Positions 1-7,331 of a stretch of DNA of 26,362 bases are shown piece by piece. The notes below the pieces were generated by a model that had not been told where the DNA came from, searched no databases, and worked only from the letters and a program-made list of their open reading frames with translations. The DNA is taken from contig CANNIJ010000004.1 in assembly GCA_947505025.1 (NCBI GenBank), positions 1 through 26,362 on the forward strand, written 5' to 3'. The DNA is from Legionellaceae bacterium (lineage in GTDB: Bacteria > Pseudomonadota > Gammaproteobacteria > Legionellales > Legionellaceae). The stretch's first letter is position 1. Each line of letters starts with the position of its first letter. The position numbers and the translations under genes are program-made.

Positions 1-2
1 CT

Positions 3-893
3 GGCGCAGTACGTGAATACCCTGTTTTATCCCGAGTAAGTGTATTTGATTTAGGTGATGCTCGAGTTGTTTCATTGGACTTGGATGAGGTTGCTAAAAG
101 CGGCGGTGACGCTGCAGAACGTCAAACTGCAGTGATGTATATGTTAGCACGTTATGTTTTAGCCCGGCACTACTATTTGACCGAAGAAAGTTTATCCAAC
201 ATACCGTCCCAATACCTAGCCTATCATCGAAAGCGTGTGGCTGAAATCAGAGAAGATCCCAAAAGAATTGTATACGATGAATTCCATAGAACATCCACAT
301 CTGCTGCCGTACGTGACCAAGTGATTACTGATATGCGTGAAGGGCGCAAGTGGAACGTACAAATATCATTGCTGTCCCAGTCTGTTGACGACTTTGACTC
401 AGTTATGGTTGATTTTGCAACATCAATTTACATCATGGATGCAGGGCCAGCACAAACACTAGAAAAGACATGTAAGATATTTGGACTATCGGAAACAGCC
501 AAGAATGCTTTACGTACGCGAGTACATGGTCCAAGAGCTGGTGGAGCTACATTTCTAGCACAATTCTCCACAAAAAATGGTGTGAGCATTCAACTACTTA
601 CTCTGACCTTAGGGCCAATTGAGCTCTGGGCATTTAGCACTACAGCCGAAGACGTCTTAGTGCGTAATCGCTTATATAAACAATTAGGCCCAGAGAATGC
701 GCGAATTTTTTTAGCATCAATGTATCCAAATGGATCGGTGGCCAAAGAAATTGCCGAGCGCCTCAATCAGATGAAAGAATCTAGCAGTTTAATTGATGAG
801 GATATACAAACCAGCGTCATGGAAGGTTTTATCAACGACCTATTACGCACTTACTCGAATGATCCCAAGAGCAAAAATTTATTATTGATTTAG
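3..893 (+). CDS. icmB: Dot/Icm type IVB secretion ATPase IcmB/DotO, C-terminal part (5' truncated by window)
   Basis: The reading frame is open from the window edge, so this is about the last 296 codons of a protein of roughly 1000 residues. IcmB/DotO is the VirB4/TraU-like ATPase that powers Dot/Icm substrate translocation at the inner membrane. The sequence shows the family's conserved C-terminal block: VSLDLDEVAKSGGDAAERQ, a Walker-B-like RIVYDEFHRTS, a LLSQSVDDFDSVMV stretch and RVHGPRAGGATF followed by LGPIELWAFSTTAED. The Walker A motif lies outside the window. The codon TTG at 75 is inside the gene and is not a start. No further icm gene follows; insertion-sequence debris begins right after the stop, so this appears to be the end of an icm cluster. 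Family assignment rests on remembered conserved sequence and is strong. Confidence 0.93.
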   Translation, partial: GAVREYPVLSRVSVFDLGDARVVSLDLDEVAKSGGDAAERQTAVMYMLARYVLARHYYLTEESLSNIPSQYLAYHRKRVAEIREDPKRIVYDEFHRTSTSAAVRDQVITDMREGRKWNVQISLLSQSVDDFDSVMVDFATSIYIMDAGPAQTLEKTCKIFGLSETAKNALRTRVHGPRAGGATFLAQFSTKNGVSIQLLTLTLGPIELWAFSTTAEDVLVRNRLYKQLGPENARIFLASMYPNGSVAKEIAERLNQMKESSSLIDEDIQTSVMEGFINDLLRTYSNDPKSKNLLLI

Positions 894-1005
894 AGTAACT
901 CCCCACCACGTCATCCGGCGTTGTAGGATCGCCTTTTGAATTATCAGTGATGTCATAGGCCAGGTTGATACTGCGTTTAGATAGTGTTGAGTAATCTGGA
1001 ACAGA
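894..1005 (-). pseudogene. Remnant of an IS5/IS903-type transposase
   Basis: Read on the minus strand, the DNA next to the icmB stop encodes about 37 uninterrupted codons starting SVPDYSTLSKRSINLAYDI. VPDYSTLSKR is a conserved block of IS5-family transposases of the IS903 kind. There is no start codon, no catalytic triad and no downstream part, so this is a fragment. Together with an IS903-like terminal repeat at 1615-1632 it suggests that one IS5-type copy was broken up here, with the ISL3 remnant between the pieces. The match is short and could be coincidental. Confidence 0.4.
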
Positions 1006-1009
1006 TTAC

Positions 1010-1593
1010 GGCTCTTCTGCACATCTGTAGAAATTAATCATGCGTAAATTTCGACCCCTTAGAAGTCGAGAAACTGGCGCTGAAAAATAGTTTTAACAAC
1101 CGATAATCCATAGCATCGTCTTTTGGCTACTTTGATTTTATTATTCATTCCCTCAACAAAGCCGCTATTTTTCGCTTTTTAAAGTAATTGACGATGTAAG
1201 GTTTGTATTTTTCCAGTATAATTTTGCGACATGATATCTATCTATAACAACAGCTTGTGGACCAAAGACTTTAATGGCAGCATAGACAAAAGCATCATGC
1301 ATATCGTTGCAAACGCTGGTGTCGGTAGGTGTCGGATCCTTCTTATTGGCGCACGCCCATTCTGTTTTGTCGCGGGTTTACCACACTTGTGACAGGTGCT
1401 ATGGTCATTTTTGCTCTTTACTTCAAAGACAATATTGCCTAGAGTATCAATACTTTGCGATACAGCTTCAAGCGATTTTATGTCCAAAGTCCGGGTGATT
1501 TGACTCATTATTTACGCGACATTTTAATTTAGATGGCGCATTATAACCAGGATCCAGCGCGGGTTACACTACCTACAGATGCGCAGAAGATCC
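1010..1593 (-). mobile_element. Degenerate ISL3-family insertion sequence with both inverted repeats
   Basis: A 21-bp terminal repeat at 1010-1030 (beginning GGCTCTTCTGC) is matched at 19 of 21 positions by the reverse complement of 1573-1593 (GGATCTTCTGC...). Between them lie three pieces of an ISL3 transposase on the minus strand. The element is 584 bp long, against roughly 1.3-1.5 kb for an intact ISL3 element, so more than half of the interior is gone. The flanking 8-mers (cagattac on the left, agcaattg on the right) do not match, so no target-site duplication remains. A perfect 8-bp inverted repeat with a 3-nt loop (991-1009) abuts the left end. Confidence 0.8.
1059..1508 (-). pseudogene. 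ISL3-family transposase, internally deleted and frameshifted
   Basis: Three segments lie in family order. Segment 1 (1508 to about 1309) starts MSQITRTLDIKSLEAVSQS and carries the N-terminal zinc-binding CHKCGKPATKQNG motif followed by RRIRHLP. Segment 2 (about 1308-1217) is in another frame and reads NDMHDAFVYAAIKVFGPQ, then AVVIDRYHVAKLY, the conserved region around a catalytic aspartate. Segment 3 (about 1169-1059) is in a further frame and reads NSGFVEGMNNKIKVAKRRC to a stop. About 150 codons remain of a protein normally over 400 residues. At least one large deletion and two frame disruptions make it inactive. An 88-residue ORF at 1242-1508 is only the first segment plus frameshifted sequence. 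Confidence 0.85.
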
Positions 1594-1614
1594 AGCAATT
1601 GTCAACACGCCCTA

Positions 1615-1632
1615 GGCTATGCAACAAAGCCC
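1615..1632 (-). repeat. IS5/IS903-type terminal inverted repeat
   Basis: On the minus strand this reads GGGCTTTGTTGCATAGCC, which closely resembles the GGCTTTGTTG-type ends of IS903-group IS5 elements. It lies 22 bp outside the ISL3 right end and just downstream of the outer-membrane protein gene. It would be the 5' end of the IS5 copy whose transposase fragment is at 894-1005. The matching opposite end was not found. Confidence 0.45.
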
Positions 1633-1641
1633 TTTGTATAT

Positions 1642-2367
1642 TTAGATAAGATAGTTTACCCCAACTTTAATTCCATGCATCTGAAGCGTAGTACTCACAG
1701 GTAAATTGATAGGATCGGATGCTCCTTTTATCAAGAAGTTGTTGGCATGAGTGCCATAGTCGGCATAGTTGTATTCGATTTTCGCAGTCCAATGAGGAGC
1801 CAATAGATACTCGGTTCCGATACCAATCAGTCCGCCCGTTTTCGTTAAGCTTTGGTTTGAGCTTATAATAGTAGTCTCAAGAATCAAGGCGTTACCAAGG
1901 CTGTAGTTCACACCAGTCCATGCCACACCACCTTTAGCATAAACGAGAAGGCCGTTTGTAGGCAGAACGCCCAATCGTGCAGAGGCGTCAGCTGTCCACC
2001 TGATATTGGCGCGACAGGAAAGGATTGCAAGACAAGGTGCAGTACCTTGAATGTTGGTCCAATTTCCGTCCCCCTCAAGTCCGAAGATTAAGTTTTGGTG
2101 CTGGTAATTATAGCCTGCCTGACCACCAGCCAAGAATCCATTTAGTTCATGCGAAGCGATAGAAAAGGAGTTGGTGCCACTTGTCGCGCCAGGCAAACCT
2201 ATATTAATCGCACTTGCTGCTGTGGCTAAACCGGCGCCACCGTTAGCGCCAGCGTAAAATCCAGTCCAATTTTTTGAGGTAATATCAGGCCCCATTGTAC
2301 CGGCGAGAGCAAACTCCGTAACCATCAAATTTAATGCTAAGATTGGGAGCATTAACATATTCTTCAT
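1642..2367 (-). CDS. Outer-membrane beta-barrel protein, Omp25/Omp31-like family
   Basis: The chosen start gives a 241-residue protein with an AAGGA ribosome-binding site 7 nt upstream; an ATG 12 codons earlier lacks this support. Residues 1-22 form a typical signal peptide ending EFALA before GTMGPD. The mature protein begins NWTGFYAGANGGAG, the first strand of small 8-stranded barrels of the Omp25/Omp31/opacity type. It contains the family-typical stretches ARLGVLPTNGLLVYAKGGVAW and GTEYLLAPHWTAKIEYNYADYG, and ends with a strand-like HGIKVGVNYLI. Its function is unknown beyond being a small surface-exposed barrel. The family is best known from alphaproteobacteria but is also found in Legionellales. 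The gene is bounded by insertion-sequence ends downstream and an inverted-repeat element upstream, so recent arrival is possible but unproven. Confidence 0.85.
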   Translation of the reverse strand: MKNMLMLPILALNLMVTEFALAGTMGPDITSKNWTGFYAGANGGAGLATAASAINIGLPGATSGTNSFSIASHELNGFLAGGQAGYNYQHQNLIFGLEGDGNWTNIQGTAPCLAILSCRANIRWTADASARLGVLPTNGLLVYAKGGVAWTGVNYSLGNALILETTIISSNQSLTKTGGLIGIGTEYLLAPHWTAKIEYNYADYGTHANNFLIKGASDPINLPVSTTLQMHGIKVGVNYLI

Positions 2368-2446
2368 GAGATATCCTTGCAAGAGTAAAAAATCTATTTT
2401 CATTTTTATTTAATATAAAGCCATCATATAGGAAATTATGCTCATC

Positions 2447-2538
2447 CCAAGGAGGCAGGGCTTGCCTTTTGCCTTTTATTGATTGGCTTTTATCTGTTTT
2501 TTTGATCAGCGGGCAACAGGCAAGCCCTGACCCCTTAG
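2447..2538. repeat. 92-bp element with imperfect 27-bp inverted repeats (REP/MITE-like)
   Basis: The arms 2447-2473 and 2512-2538 are inverted repeats matching at 23 of 27 positions, with a perfect core CAGGGCTTGCCT (2456-2467 and its complement). The inner 38 bp is AT-rich. The outer edge of the right arm reads, on the minus strand, CTAAGGGGTCAGGGCTTGCC, resembling palindromic repeats in gammaproteobacteria that are linked with REP-associated transposases. A 98-codon ORF crosses it without a family match and is not annotated. The element lies between two minus-strand genes and could be a mobile palindrome or a relic of a larger element. Confidence 0.55.
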
Positions 2539-2679
2539 CTTCGCTTAGCTTCTTTAAGGGTTCATCGACTCCTTGTTTCAACTTATGAATATCTCGTTGT
2601 TGTGCCCTGATTTTAGCGTGGGCCTTTCAAATGCCTATACCCTATAAAATAGATTTATATATCCTAAAAACTCGGCATT

Positions 2680-3387
2680 TTATTTAGAAAACAGCATAAA
2701 AGCAAAGATTTCTTTGTCTACGATGATTTGAAAATTTTCCCAGTTTTGTTGTTGGGCAACTTTTTCAAAGGTTTTAATGGATTCTGGAAAATCATCAACT
2801 CGAGGATACTCCATTCGATTGGCCAGTTCTGCAGCAGTTATTGCAGGAATAGTAGCCTTCATTCGTGCTTGGAGCGCATCTAACCATTCATCACGTGTTT
2901 GATTACCCTGCCGAATCCCGTCAATCATGATTAAAAAACCATGAGACTTGAGCTGGGCTTTGCAATTGGCAATAAAATCAATTTTGTCTTTCAGAGCCAG
3001 AAAATGAACGGTATAGCTGGTAAATATGATATCAACAGGTTCGGATAAGCGCGGTATGGCGTTTATCATATTATCTGCGATAAACTCTTTTTTACAATCA
3101 AGATGAGCCAGCGTGTTAGCCGCCATTTTTAAAACATCTTCAGCCTCATCGATTCCAATGTATTTACTTATCGCGGTTTTAGACAAAATCTGTACAACAG
3201 TACTGGCATCACCACAACCAACATCCACAGACGAAAACGCCTTATCACCAAAGTTAGCCGATAGGAATTGCTGCAAAGCAGACAGCATTTCACGATTATA
3301 TAAGGTATTGCTACTCACCATAATTTGGTAGCGCTGCCAATTTTTATTAAAGTATGCACTTGTGGCGTTTACAGTTTTAGATGGCAT
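2680..3387 (-). CDS. Class I SAM-dependent methyltransferase, substrate unknown
   Basis: The 235-residue protein has a Rossmann-fold methyltransferase core. Motif I is VDVGCGDAS (residues 54-62), the acidic end of strand 2 is IGIDEAE (about 78-83), a motif-II-like aspartate is at ADN (104-106), and motif IV is DIIFTSYTVHFL (119-130), where the usual substrate-side residues vary. The last 80 residues (from DGIRQGNQTRDEW) form a less conserved cap. The ATG at 3387 has GGAAAG 5 nt upstream. No signal peptide or membrane segment is visible, so it is probably cytoplasmic. No pathway neighbour is present, so the substrate (small molecule, lipid or protein) cannot be inferred. A Dot/Icm effector is conceivable in such a genome, but nothing in the sequence shows it. 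Confidence 0.8.
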   Translation of the reverse strand: MPSKTVNATSAYFNKNWQRYQIMVSSNTLYNREMLSALQQFLSANFGDKAFSSVDVGCGDASTVVQILSKTAISKYIGIDEAEDVLKMAANTLAHLDCKKEFIADNMINAIPRLSEPVDIIFTSYTVHFLALKDKIDFIANCKAQLKSHGFLIMIDGIRQGNQTRDEWLDALQARMKATIPAITAAELANRMEYPRVDDFPESIKTFEKVAQQQNWENFQIIVDKEIFAFMLFSK

Positions 3388-3429
3388 AGGACTTTCCGTT
3401 GCTTTAAATTGAAGTATGATCCGTCTAAC

Positions 3430-3489
3430 TCAAGTTGCGAGTAAAGGGCAGGGGCTAGCATCATACATTTTACATGTTCTTTTTGTCAT
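3430..3489 (-). CDS. Possible 19-residue leader peptide upstream of the methyltransferase
   Basis: A short ORF (MTKRTCKMYDASPCPLLAT) begins 8 nt after a GGAG ribosome-binding site, and a perfect TATAAT lies at 3506-3511 on the same strand just upstream. It ends 42 nt before the methyltransferase start. The -10 element, binding site and start codon are arranged as expected for a transcript whose 5' end carries this peptide. No attenuator hairpin is evident. It could equally be the stump of a lost gene. Confidence 0.25.
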   Translation of the reverse strand: MTKRTCKMYDASPCPLLAT

Positions 3490-3505
3490 TTTTATCTCCA
3501 ATTTG

Positions 3506-3511
3506 ATTATA
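3506..3511 (-). promoter_or_regulatory. Candidate -10 element for the methyltransferase transcript
   Basis: TATAAT on the minus strand, about 17 nt upstream of the leader ORF start. A convincing -35 hexamer at 16-18 bp spacing is not seen (TCGTTT at 17 bp is the closest), so this is tentative. Confidence 0.35.
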
Positions 3512-3665
3512 TTTAAACTGTACAATCAAAACGAGCGGATTTCTTTTGTTTGGTCTAGTTTTTGGGGTGCATTATTGATAGCTGGCATAAAATAATTCTT
3601 GGTTTCGTGGTAATATCAACGACCATCCACTCCAAAGTATACAACAAAACCTAAGGATGTAAAAA

Positions 3666-4136
3666 ATGAAAAAAGAATGGATTAAGATGATTGTTTGGAT
3701 CGTAGTATTTCAATTAATTGGCTTAAGCTTAGGCTTAATCACACAAGATAACATCTTATCTTGGTATAAATTGTTGCATAAATCCAGTTTAACCCCAGCA
3801 CCATTAGTATTTTCCATTGTATGGCCGATTTTATATGCCATGCTAGCTTTAGCCGGCCAATCATTGTGGCAGCAACGTTCAGATCACGATGCACGGATAG
3901 CATTATATTTTTACGGCAGCCAATTGCTTATGAATTGGTCTTGGACGCCATTATTCTTTGGCTTGCATTATATAGGCCTTAGTTTTGTTTGGATTTTGCT
4001 TCTAAATATACTAACCCTAATTAATATTTATCTCACAAAAGATAAATTTAAATTTGCATGTTTAATGCTGGTCCCATATTTTTTATGGCTAATCTTTGCG
4101 TCGTATCTAAATGGAATGATTTGGCTGCTAAATTAG
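3666..4136 (+). CDS. tspO: TspO/MBR-family tryptophan-rich sensory protein
   Basis: A 156-residue, five-helix inner-membrane protein of usual family length. TspO proteins bind porphyrins and sterol-like ligands and act in tetrapyrrole and stress regulation. Family landmarks are present in order: SSLTPAPLVFSIVWPILYAM (about 40-59, helix 2 region), YGSQLLMNWSWTPLFFGLHY (about 83-102, the tryptophan-rich helix 3 motif) and PYFLWLIFASYLNGMIWLLN (residues 137-156, helix 5). The start has AAGGAT about 6 nt upstream. It stands alone between divergent and codirectional genes, with no porphyrin or carotenoid genes nearby, so its ligand in this organism is unknown. Confidence 0.93.
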   Translation: MKKEWIKMIVWIVVFQLIGLSLGLITQDNILSWYKLLHKSSLTPAPLVFSIVWPILYAMLALAGQSLWQQRSDHDARIALYFYGSQLLMNWSWTPLFFGLHYIGLSFVWILLLNILTLINIYLTKDKFKFACLMLVPYFLWLIFASYLNGMIWLLN

Positions 4137-4204
4137 TTCTGGCGGCCAGCAGAGCAGAAAGGGGTATTTAGACATCCCAGGCCAGTGCGTATAGTGATAT
4201 TTAC

Positions 4205-4233
4205 TTTAGTCTTAAACCAAAAGAGACTATAAT
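4205..4233 (+). promoter_or_regulatory. Candidate sigma-70 promoter for the glycosyltransferase gene
   Basis: A perfect TATAAT at 4228-4233 lies 61 nt before the start at 4295. The hexamer at 17-bp spacing, TTTAGT, is a weak -35. The -10 match gives the call its weight. Confidence 0.45.
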
Positions 4234-4294
4234 AAATTCCACGCCCTAGTCTGCGGAATGCATAACTGTAATTTTAGATTCTTAAGGATTATCG

Positions 4295-5320
4295 ATGCTG
4301 TTATTCATATGTGCGATGGTGATCTTAATTTCATGCACATTAACTAGATACATGATTTATTACGCACAATCACATCAAATCATAGATCAACCTAATTATC
4401 GTAGCTTGCACACAGTAGCAGTCCCTAGAGGTGCAGGGATCGCTGTTATATTTAGTGTAGTATGGGCACTTCCATTCATACATTGTGCTTTTGGCACACT
4501 ACCTGCAGGTAGTATTTCCCTAATTTTAATTACAGCTGTGGTTACATTAATTGGTTTTCTAGATGATTGCTGGAATTTATCTTCGGCATTAAGGTTTGCT
4601 ATATATGCAGTTGTTTGTACTGGGATATTATACTCTTTAGGCGGTATGCCAGTTATATATTTATTACATTTTAATCCACATGTAGCCTGGATGATGCAAA
4701 TAATTGGCTGGATTTATTTGTTATGGATGGTGAATTTATATAATTTTATGGACGGCATCAATGGATTAGCTGCATCTGAAGCTATTTGCGTGTGTATAGG
4801 TGGCGTTTGTTTATATTTAGCTACAGGTCATTCTGATGCAATCTATATACCTCTAATTGTTGCCGCTGCAAGCCTGGGTTTTTTAGTATGGAATTTTCCC
4901 GTAGCTCAGATATTCATGGGTGACTCAGGTAGTTGTTCTTTAGGTCTTATTTTAGCGGGGCTATCTATTCAAGCCGGCCGGTTGATGCCGGAGTTATTTT
5001 GGGCTTGGTTAATCCTACTTGGTGTGTTTATCGTAGATGGAACATATACCGTGCTGTGCAGAGCATTACAAGGATTAAAAATTTATCAAGCACATCGTTC
5101 GCATGCATACCAACATGCAGCAGCACGCTTTGGACATGCACGCGTTACATTTATTGTGATCTTAATTAATTTAATCTGGTTATTCCCTGTATCTGCGTTG
5201 GTTGGATTAAAATATTTAGATCCAATTTTAGGTATAATACTGGCTTATATTCCATTAACTTTAATAGCATTCCGGCTAAATGCCGGACGTTTAGTGCATC
5301 TCAATAAAATCATTGATTAA
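4295..5320 (+). CDS. Polyprenyl-phosphate sugar-1-phosphate transferase (MraY/WecA superfamily, WbpL-like)
   Basis: This 341-residue multi-pass inner-membrane protein belongs to glycosyltransferase family 4, which moves a sugar-1-phosphate from a UDP-sugar to undecaprenyl phosphate to begin O-antigen or another surface glycan. It has PNYRSLHTVAVPRGAGIA (33-50), the Mg-binding GFLDD (87-91), NLYNFMDGINGL (147-158), FMGDSGS (207-213) and the cytoplasmic HRSHAYQH motif (267-274). The last is typical of WbpL/WbcO rather than MraY, so the enzyme probably starts a polymer other than peptidoglycan. The ATG has AAGGA 7 nt upstream. No other glycan genes are nearby. Its last 30 bp overlap the 3' end of the convergent acs gene. 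The sugar substrate cannot be deduced. Confidence 0.88.
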   Translation: MLLFICAMVILISCTLTRYMIYYAQSHQIIDQPNYRSLHTVAVPRGAGIAVIFSVVWALPFIHCAFGTLPAGSISLILITAVVTLIGFLDDCWNLSSALRFAIYAVVCTGILYSLGGMPVIYLLHFNPHVAWMMQIIGWIYLLWMVNLYNFMDGINGLAASEAICVCIGGVCLYLATGHSDAIYIPLIVAAASLGFLVWNFPVAQIFMGDSGSCSLGLILAGLSIQAGRLMPELFWAWLILLGVFIVDGTYTVLCRALQGLKIYQAHRSHAYQHAAARFGHARVTFIVILINLIWLFPVSALVGLKYLDPILGIILAYIPLTLIAFRLNAGRLVHLNKIID

Positions 5321-7204
5321 ATTATCTACTACATTTGGATCGGCCAAAGTAGATAGATCACCTAAGTCGGTAAACTCATTATGAACTATCTTTCTTAGGA
5401 TACGGCGCATTATTTTACCGGAACGGGTTTTTGGCAGCGCAACCGCCCATTGAATGTTTTTTATGTGTGCAATTTGACCTATATGGCTTTTTACGTGATT
5501 AATTAATTCTTGCTTTAAAGCATTAGTTTGCGCGACACCATTTTTGGTTGAGATAAAGGCATATAAAGCATCCCCAGTAATTTCATCAGGAATACCAACT
5601 ACCGCCGCTTCAGAGACCGCATGATGCATGAGTAAAGTATTCTCTAGTTCCCCAGTCCCCAGACGATGCCCGGAAACATTAATTACATCATCATTCCGGC
5701 CAGTGATGGTATAGTTGCCGGCGGCGTCTTTACAGGCACCATCTCCGGTCAAGTACTTTCCTGGAAATATAGAAAAATAAGTTTCAATAAATCTTTTTTG
5801 GTCACCATATATGGTTTGCATTAATCCAGGCCAGGGGGCATTAATTACTAGATTACCCGAGCAATCATTTGGAGTTAATTGTGCATTATCATCTAATATT
5901 TCCGGTGCAATACCAAAGAATGGTTGCGTAACTTTGCCAGGTAATTCCGGATTAGCTCCGGGCAATGGACATATAAGTATTCCGCCAGTTTCAGTTTGCC
6001 ACCAAGTATCAATGATAGGGCAATGGCCTTTACCGACAATTTTTTTATACCACTGCCACACATCTGGATTCATCGGCTCACCGACACTGCCTAACAGTCT
6101 TAAACTATCTAGATGGAAGCCATTCAGCCACGCATCACCTTCTTTACGCAATGAGCGTATAACAGTAGGGGCTGTGTATAAGATATTTACTTGATGCTGA
6201 TCGATTATTTCCCAGTAACGGGCAAAAGTCGGATAGGATGGTATGCCCTCAAACAACAGAGTAGTACAGCCATTAGCTAAAGGCCCATATACACCATATG
6301 AATGCCCAGTAATCCAGCCAATATCCGCTGTACACCAATAGACTTCTGCCGATCCGCAGTTGAAGATTGTTTGATGCGTAGTTGCAGCATAAACTAAATA
6401 ACCAGCGGTACCGTGCACAACACCTTTAGGCGCCCCAGTTGAGCCTGAGGTGTAGAGAATAAATAAAGGGTCATTGGCATCCATGGGCTCTGGCGGACAA
6501 TCGGCACTTTCGGTTTGCATCAGCAAGTGATACCAATGATCTCTGCTAGCATCCCATGATATTCTTTGACCAGTATGTTCAACTACAATGACTGAAGTTA
6601 CATCTGGACAACTTGTTAATGCTTGATCGCATGTATCTTTTAGAGGAATGATTTTGTCCCCACGCAGCCCAACATCTGCAGTGATTAATATTTTACACTC
6701 GGTATTACGCATTCTAATCGCCAATGAATCTGCAGAAAAACCTGCAAAGACTACCGAGTGAATTGCGCCAATTCGTGCGCAAGCTAACATGGCAATAACT
6801 GCCTCAGGTATCATCGGTAAATAAATTGTAACACGGTCCCCGGCGCACACGCCTTGCTTTTTGAGTACGTTGGCAAATTTACAAACATTTTCATACAGAT
6901 CAGCATAAGTGATTTTACGGGTTTTATCCGGCTGATTGCCTTGCCAAAGGATTGCGATTTTCTGGCTATTTTTCGACAGATGTCGATCAACACAGTTATA
7001 ACAAGCATTAAGTTGCCCATCAGTAAACCAGCGCACATTGCCAGCAGCAAAACTACCCTGCAGCACATTGCTCCAAGGAGCAAACCAAGTTATAAATTTT
7101 TTGGCTTGCTCGTCCCAAAATGCGCTAGGATTAGCAATCGATGCCGCATAACATTCTTGATAACTAGCCGCAGTCATGTTTTGAGGTATATTATTATGTT
7201 GCAT
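5291..7204 (-). CDS. acs: Acetyl-CoA synthetase
   Basis: A 637-residue AMP-forming synthetase making acetyl-CoA from acetate, ATP and CoA in the cytoplasm; length is close to the usual 650. The N-terminal ACAS domain (AFWDEQAKKFITWF, about 28-41) is followed by the P-loop YTSGSTGAPKG (251-261), the CoA-side GWITGHSYGVYGPL, DTWWQTETGG with the tryptophan that favours acetate over longer acids, and the C-terminal RSGKIMRRILRKI. There K597 is the lysine normally controlled by acetylation. The start has AAGGA 8 nt upstream. It is divergent from recA, with a good candidate promoter at 7247-7275, and converges on the glycosyltransferase gene with a 30-bp overlap. A propionyl-CoA synthetase role is less likely given the WWQTETGG motif. 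Confidence 0.95.
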   Translation of the reverse strand: MQHNNIPQNMTAASYQECYAASIANPSAFWDEQAKKFITWFAPWSNVLQGSFAAGNVRWFTDGQLNACYNCVDRHLSKNSQKIAILWQGNQPDKTRKITYADLYENVCKFANVLKKQGVCAGDRVTIYLPMIPEAVIAMLACARIGAIHSVVFAGFSADSLAIRMRNTECKILITADVGLRGDKIIPLKDTCDQALTSCPDVTSVIVVEHTGQRISWDASRDHWYHLLMQTESADCPPEPMDANDPLFILYTSGSTGAPKGVVHGTAGYLVYAATTHQTIFNCGSAEVYWCTADIGWITGHSYGVYGPLANGCTTLLFEGIPSYPTFARYWEIIDQHQVNILYTAPTVIRSLRKEGDAWLNGFHLDSLRLLGSVGEPMNPDVWQWYKKIVGKGHCPIIDTWWQTETGGILICPLPGANPELPGKVTQPFFGIAPEILDDNAQLTPNDCSGNLVINAPWPGLMQTIYGDQKRFIETYFSIFPGKYLTGDGACKDAAGNYTITGRNDDVINVSGHRLGTGELENTLLMHHAVSEAAVVGIPDEITGDALYAFISTKNGVAQTNALKQELINHVKSHIGQIAHIKNIQWAVALPKTRSGKIMRRILRKIVHNEFTDLGDLSTLADPNVVDNLINDFIEMH

Positions 7205-7246
7205 CTTTTCGTCCTTCCTGGAGATTATTCTAATACGAATGACAAT

Positions 7247-7275
7247 AGTATATTTGTACCAGATTTGAGTGGTAA
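7247..7275 (-). promoter_or_regulatory. Candidate sigma-70 promoter for acs
   Basis: On the minus strand TTACCA (7275-7270) is separated by exactly 17 bp from TATACT (7252-7247), matching consensus at 4 of 6 and 5 of 6 positions, 42 bp upstream of the acs start. It overlaps the putative recA promoter on the other strand. Confidence 0.5.
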
Positions 7276-7293
7276 CTGCATCAGGTCTATGGG
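7265..7293 (+). promoter_or_regulatory. Tentative recA promoter
   Basis: TTGAGT (7265-7270), 17 bp, then TATGGG (7288-7293); an alternative -10, GATAAT, lies at 7293-7298. Neither is strong. No CTG-N10-CAG LexA operator is visible between 7205 and 7331. This fits Legionella, which lacks LexA. Confidence 0.3.
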
Positions 7294-7331
7294 ATAATTT
7301 TGACTTGATTTATTCCAACACAGGTGAACCA

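Noticed and set aside
2368..2403. Upstream in-frame ATG for the barrel protein
   Set aside because: The downstream ATG has the AAGGA site and gives a proper signal peptide.
2285..2581. 98-residue minus-strand ORF crossing the inverted-repeat element
   Set aside because: It runs through the repeat and into the signal-peptide region of the barrel gene in another frame, has no recognisable family and no good start. Most likely chance, or debris of the repeat's former host element.
6854..7297. 147-codon plus-strand ORF antisense to acs
   Set aside because: Lies inside the strongly conserved acs coding sequence and has no recognisable domain; a shadow ORF. The same applies to antisense ORFs in sdaA, glsA, lptC/A and the M13 gene.
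7269..7331. Upstream in-frame ATG that would extend RecA by 21 residues
   Set aside because: The extension is not conserved and the ATG at 7332 has an AGGTGA site and gives the canonical N-terminus.
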